From: SURF-55 sp040755195
GTDB taxonomy: Bacteria > Bacillota > Desulfotomaculia > Desulfotomaculales > Ammonificaceae
Assembly (NCBI GenBank): GCA_040755195.1
Contig: JBFMBL010000072.1
Location: 1-7,984, forward strand
DNA: 7,984 bases
Direction: 5' to 3'
Position 1 is the stretch's first letter. Every line of letters starts with the position of its first letter. The position numbers were made by a program, and so were the translations under genes. The notes under the pieces were generated by a model. That model was not told where the DNA came from and did no database searches. It saw only the letters and a list, made by a program, of their open reading frames with translations. This document shows positions 6,036 through 7,984 of the stretch, piece by piece.

Positions 6036-7313
6036 GGTACAAACCCTGTTGACGCTGCCGACCAGTTTACCGGCGGACGGTTGTACCGCGGGGTTCGGCC
6101 CTTCCGGAGAACCCGGTTTGACAGCGGCGGCAGGCTCGACGGACTTCGAGGAAACCACATAATACGTTATTCCGTCGGCGAGTATGACAACCGTTCCGTC
6201 GAGGTCAGTGCGGTAGACGGCGGCGCCGGCGTCCGAGAGACGATTTAATGTCGAAGCCGCCGGGTGGCCGTACTTATTGTTAGCGCCGACACTAATAACC
6301 GCGGTTTCCGGCCGCACCTTTTTCAAAAAAGCCTCCGACGTGCTGGTTGCGCTCCCGTGGTAACCCACCTTGAGCACGTCGACATCGGCCAGCTTACCAA
6401 GGATGTCAGATTCGGCTGCGGCCTCCATGTCGCCGGTAAAAAGGATTTTCACGTCGCCGTACTCCAGTAGAGCTACGATCGAGTTGTCGTTCACACCGGT
6501 GTAAGCGCGAACCGGCCCGATGATCGAGAGCTTTGCCTTCCCGTAAGTCCACTTCTGACCTGCCGCCTTTGCGTACTTACACTTTTCGGCCTTCACTGCG
6601 TCCCGGTAGTTCCGATATACGGCGGTGTCAACGGCCATACCGTTGTCCATCACGGTTTCTACCTTGAAGGACGCCAGCACATCGTTAAGCCCGCCGATAT
6701 GGTCCGTGTGGGGGTGGGTGGCGATAAGAAGCTCGATATCGTCAACATACTCACCTTTCAAATAGTCAACCACCGCGGGCCCGTGGGCGTCATCCCCGCC
6801 GTCGATGAGGATGTCATTGTCATTCGGAAAGGAGATGTAGACCGCGTCACCCTGGCCGACGTCAATGAAGTGGACCTCTATGTCCTCCATAGCGGAGGTT
6901 ATGGTCACCGTCCGTGTCGTCCCGTCCCAGGAGACTTGCGCATCAAAGGCGTCGGAAACGAAACGCAGTGGAACCAGGGTACGGCCGTTGGTGATTTTGG
7001 CGGGAACGTCAAGGAAGCCGGGCGAACCGTTCAAGGATACCAGGCGGGAGCCGACGGTCAGGCTCACGGTGGTTTCACCCTTTGTCGCCGTAACGGTCTG
7101 AGTAAGACTGTCCCACACTATTTCGGCGCCCAGGGCTTCAAAGATGGCCCGCATGGGCACCAGCACCCGGCCCTGGTCGATGACCGGCGGCACATCGAAG
7201 GAAAGCGCTGAACCGTCAAGCACGACCTTCGGCGCTGCATGGGCGGGTGAGGCGAAGAAGAGGAAGAAAGCGATTAGTACGGGGATGATGCCTGTGTGCT
7301 TTGTTAATAACAT
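6024..7313 (-). CDS. Secreted ComEC-like metallo-beta-lactamase-fold protein with copper-amine-oxidase-like N-terminal domain; C-terminus apparently truncated
   Basis: This 429-residue protein starts with a signal peptide (hydrophobic residues 8-22, likely cut after AHA at 26). Residues about 29-138 form a copper-amine-oxidase N-terminal-like domain with two similar halves (VLVPMRAIFEALGAEIVWD and TLVPLRFVSDAFDAQVSWD). From about 145 comes a metallo-beta-lactamase fold with DVGQGD (151-156), metal-binding HPHTDH (200-205), TGD (293-295), YHGS (318-321) and YGHP (348-351), as in the C-terminal domain of ComEC/Rec2. An extracellular nuclease or phosphodiesterase role is inference. The start at 7313 has AGGGAG about 8 bases upstream. 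A TATAAT at 7370-7365 is a possible -10 with only a weak -35. After a proline-rich linker, KLVGSVN resembles the opening of a C-terminal Cys/His metal-binding module seen in related Firmicutes proteins, but it ends after seven more residues inside the convergent tRNA gene. Confidence 0.88.
   Translation of the reverse strand: MLLTKHTGIIPVLIAFFLFFASPAHAAPKVVLDGSALSFDVPPVIDQGRVLVPMRAIFEALGAEIVWDSLTQTVTATKGETTVSLTVGSRLVSLNGSPGFLDVPAKITNGRTLVPLRFVSDAFDAQVSWDGTTRTVTITSAMEDIEVHFIDVGQGDAVYISFPNDNDILIDGGDDAHGPAVVDYLKGEYVDDIELLIATHPHTDHIGGLNDVLASFKVETVMDNGMAVDTAVYRNYRDAVKAEKCKYAKAAGQKWTYGKAKLSIIGPVRAYTGVNDNSIVALLEYGDVKILFTGDMEAAAESDILGKLADVDVLKVGYHGSATSTSEAFLKKVRPETAVISVGANNKYGHPAASTLNRLSDAGAAVYRTDLDGTVVILADGITYYVVSSKSVEPAAAVKPGSPEGPNPAVQPSAGKLVGSVNRVCTWCG
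6036..6087 (+). repeat. Inverted repeat abutting the tRNA 3' end
   Basis: GGTACAA (6036-6042) starts at the first base after the tRNA CCA and is perfectly complementary to TTGTACC (6081-6087); two more C-G pairs are possible with one bulge. The right arm lies in the linker-coding part of the metallo-beta-lactamase gene. It may be a weak tRNA 3' processing or termination hairpin (no T-run follows) or an integrase arm site. Chance is also possible. Confidence 0.35.
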
Positions 7314-7406
7314 TGCCTGTCTCCCTCTTTGGAAGAAGTCTGTCCGAATATTAATACATTCGAGATTATAGTGAGAAACCCTGCGTTTTTAATCCCTCAA
7401 ATACCT

Positions 7407-7946
7407 TTAGGTTTGTAAAACGTCAGGCCGTACCGGTAAAAATCGTGTATCCGTCCAACCGTAGGAAATCAAAGTGGTTCTGAACCCGTCGATATCAAGC
7501 AACTGCGAGTTTATTTGCTTTCCCCCGAGGGATTCATAAAAACGGCGGTAAGGGTTGGCCGCGAGAACCCATACCAGCATAGATAAAACATCTGATCGTT
7601 CAAATTCCTCAACCACCGATTGAACCAGGAGCCGGCCGATACCCCGACGCTGGTATTCTTTAAGCACGTAAATCGCATATATCTCCCCGCGGTAAACCGG
7701 GTCACCGGTGCGTTCCGGTCCCGCCGCTGCAAAGCCGACGATCTCTCCCTCCTCGTTTAACGCTGCGTAGATGAACACCCTGTTTCCCGGCAAAAAGAGT
7801 TCCCGGATGCTTTTTTCCCTTTCGCAGCAGGACAGCTTATCAAGGTGCTCGTCGGGGATGATTCCCCGGTATGCGGTCTGCCAGGTGTCGACGTTTACCC
7901 GGGCGATGGCCGGCGCGTCGGCCACGGTTGCTCTTCGAATAATCAT
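7407..7946 (-). CDS. GNAT-family N-acetyltransferase
   Basis: This 179-residue protein has the GNAT layout. The N-terminus IIRRATVADAPAIARV is the usual first strand and helix. A central strand, IYAIYVL, is followed by the acetyl-CoA pyrophosphate-binding loop QRRGIG (Q99-G104), and NPYRRFYESLGG marks the C-terminal motif B. The family moves an acetyl group from acetyl-CoA to an amine. The substrate cannot be told from sequence; the WQTAYRGIIPDE stretch is common in uncharacterised small-molecule or antibiotic acetyltransferase-like members. The ATG at 7946 has AGGAG 6 bases upstream. The next gene is 93 bases downstream and is probably transcribed separately. No terminator hairpin is visible between them. 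Confidence 0.92.
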   Translation of the reverse strand: MIIRRATVADAPAIARVNVDTWQTAYRGIIPDEHLDKLSCCEREKSIRELFLPGNRVFIYAALNEEGEIVGFAAAGPERTGDPVYRGEIYAIYVLKEYQRRGIGRLLVQSVVEEFERSDVLSMLVWVLAANPYRRFYESLGGKQINSQLLDIDGFRTTLISYGWTDTRFLPVRPDVLQT

Positions 7947-7984
7947 CTGTATCTCCTTAAATTCTTTATAGAAAAAGGGTTAAC

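Overview
The window looks like part of a low-to-mid GC Firmicutes genome, most likely a Clostridia/Peptococcaceae-type anaerobe (Pelotomaculum/Desulfotomaculum relatives). The reasons are strong AGGAGG ribosome-binding sites, a textbook sigma-A promoter, a secreted protein with a copper-amine-oxidase-like N-terminal domain, and an Hdr-linked hydrogenase. This placement is inference from gene content, not from a marker gene search.

Left part (1-5462, all on the minus strand, read right to left): a compact gene cluster hdrA - mvhD - mvhG - mvhA - hydrogenase maturation protease. HdrA is an FAD and multi-iron-sulfur flavoprotein. MvhD is the small 2Fe-2S linker. MvhG and MvhA are the small and large subunits of a cytosolic group 3 [NiFe] hydrogenase. 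The protease would trim the C-terminus of MvhA after nickel insertion. Together they should form an H2-dependent module in which electrons from the NiFe site pass through MvhG and MvhD to the FAD of HdrA, where flavin-based electron bifurcation can occur. No hdrB or hdrC is present in the window, so the high-potential acceptor is not visible here. mvhA is unusual: its conserved N-terminus extends upstream of the first in-frame ATG, with no ATG, GTG or TTG to start it.

Middle part (5463-6035): a 488-base gene-free stretch upstream of hdrA. It holds a possible leader hairpin, a small palindrome, an orphan extended -10 box, a CACAGAG-type dispersed repeat and, directly abutting it, a 96-base element with perfect 14-base inverted ends. 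It ends in a clear plus-strand promoter driving tRNA-Leu(UAG).

Right part (6024-7984, minus strand): a secreted ComEC-like metallo-beta-lactamase-fold protein whose reading frame runs 12 bases into the 3' end of the convergent tRNA gene and appears to lose its C-terminal metal-binding domain exactly there, followed upstream by a GNAT acetyltransferase. The tRNA/ORF junction looks like an old recombination or integration scar, and together with the two repeats it marks the middle of the window as a rearrangement-prone spot.
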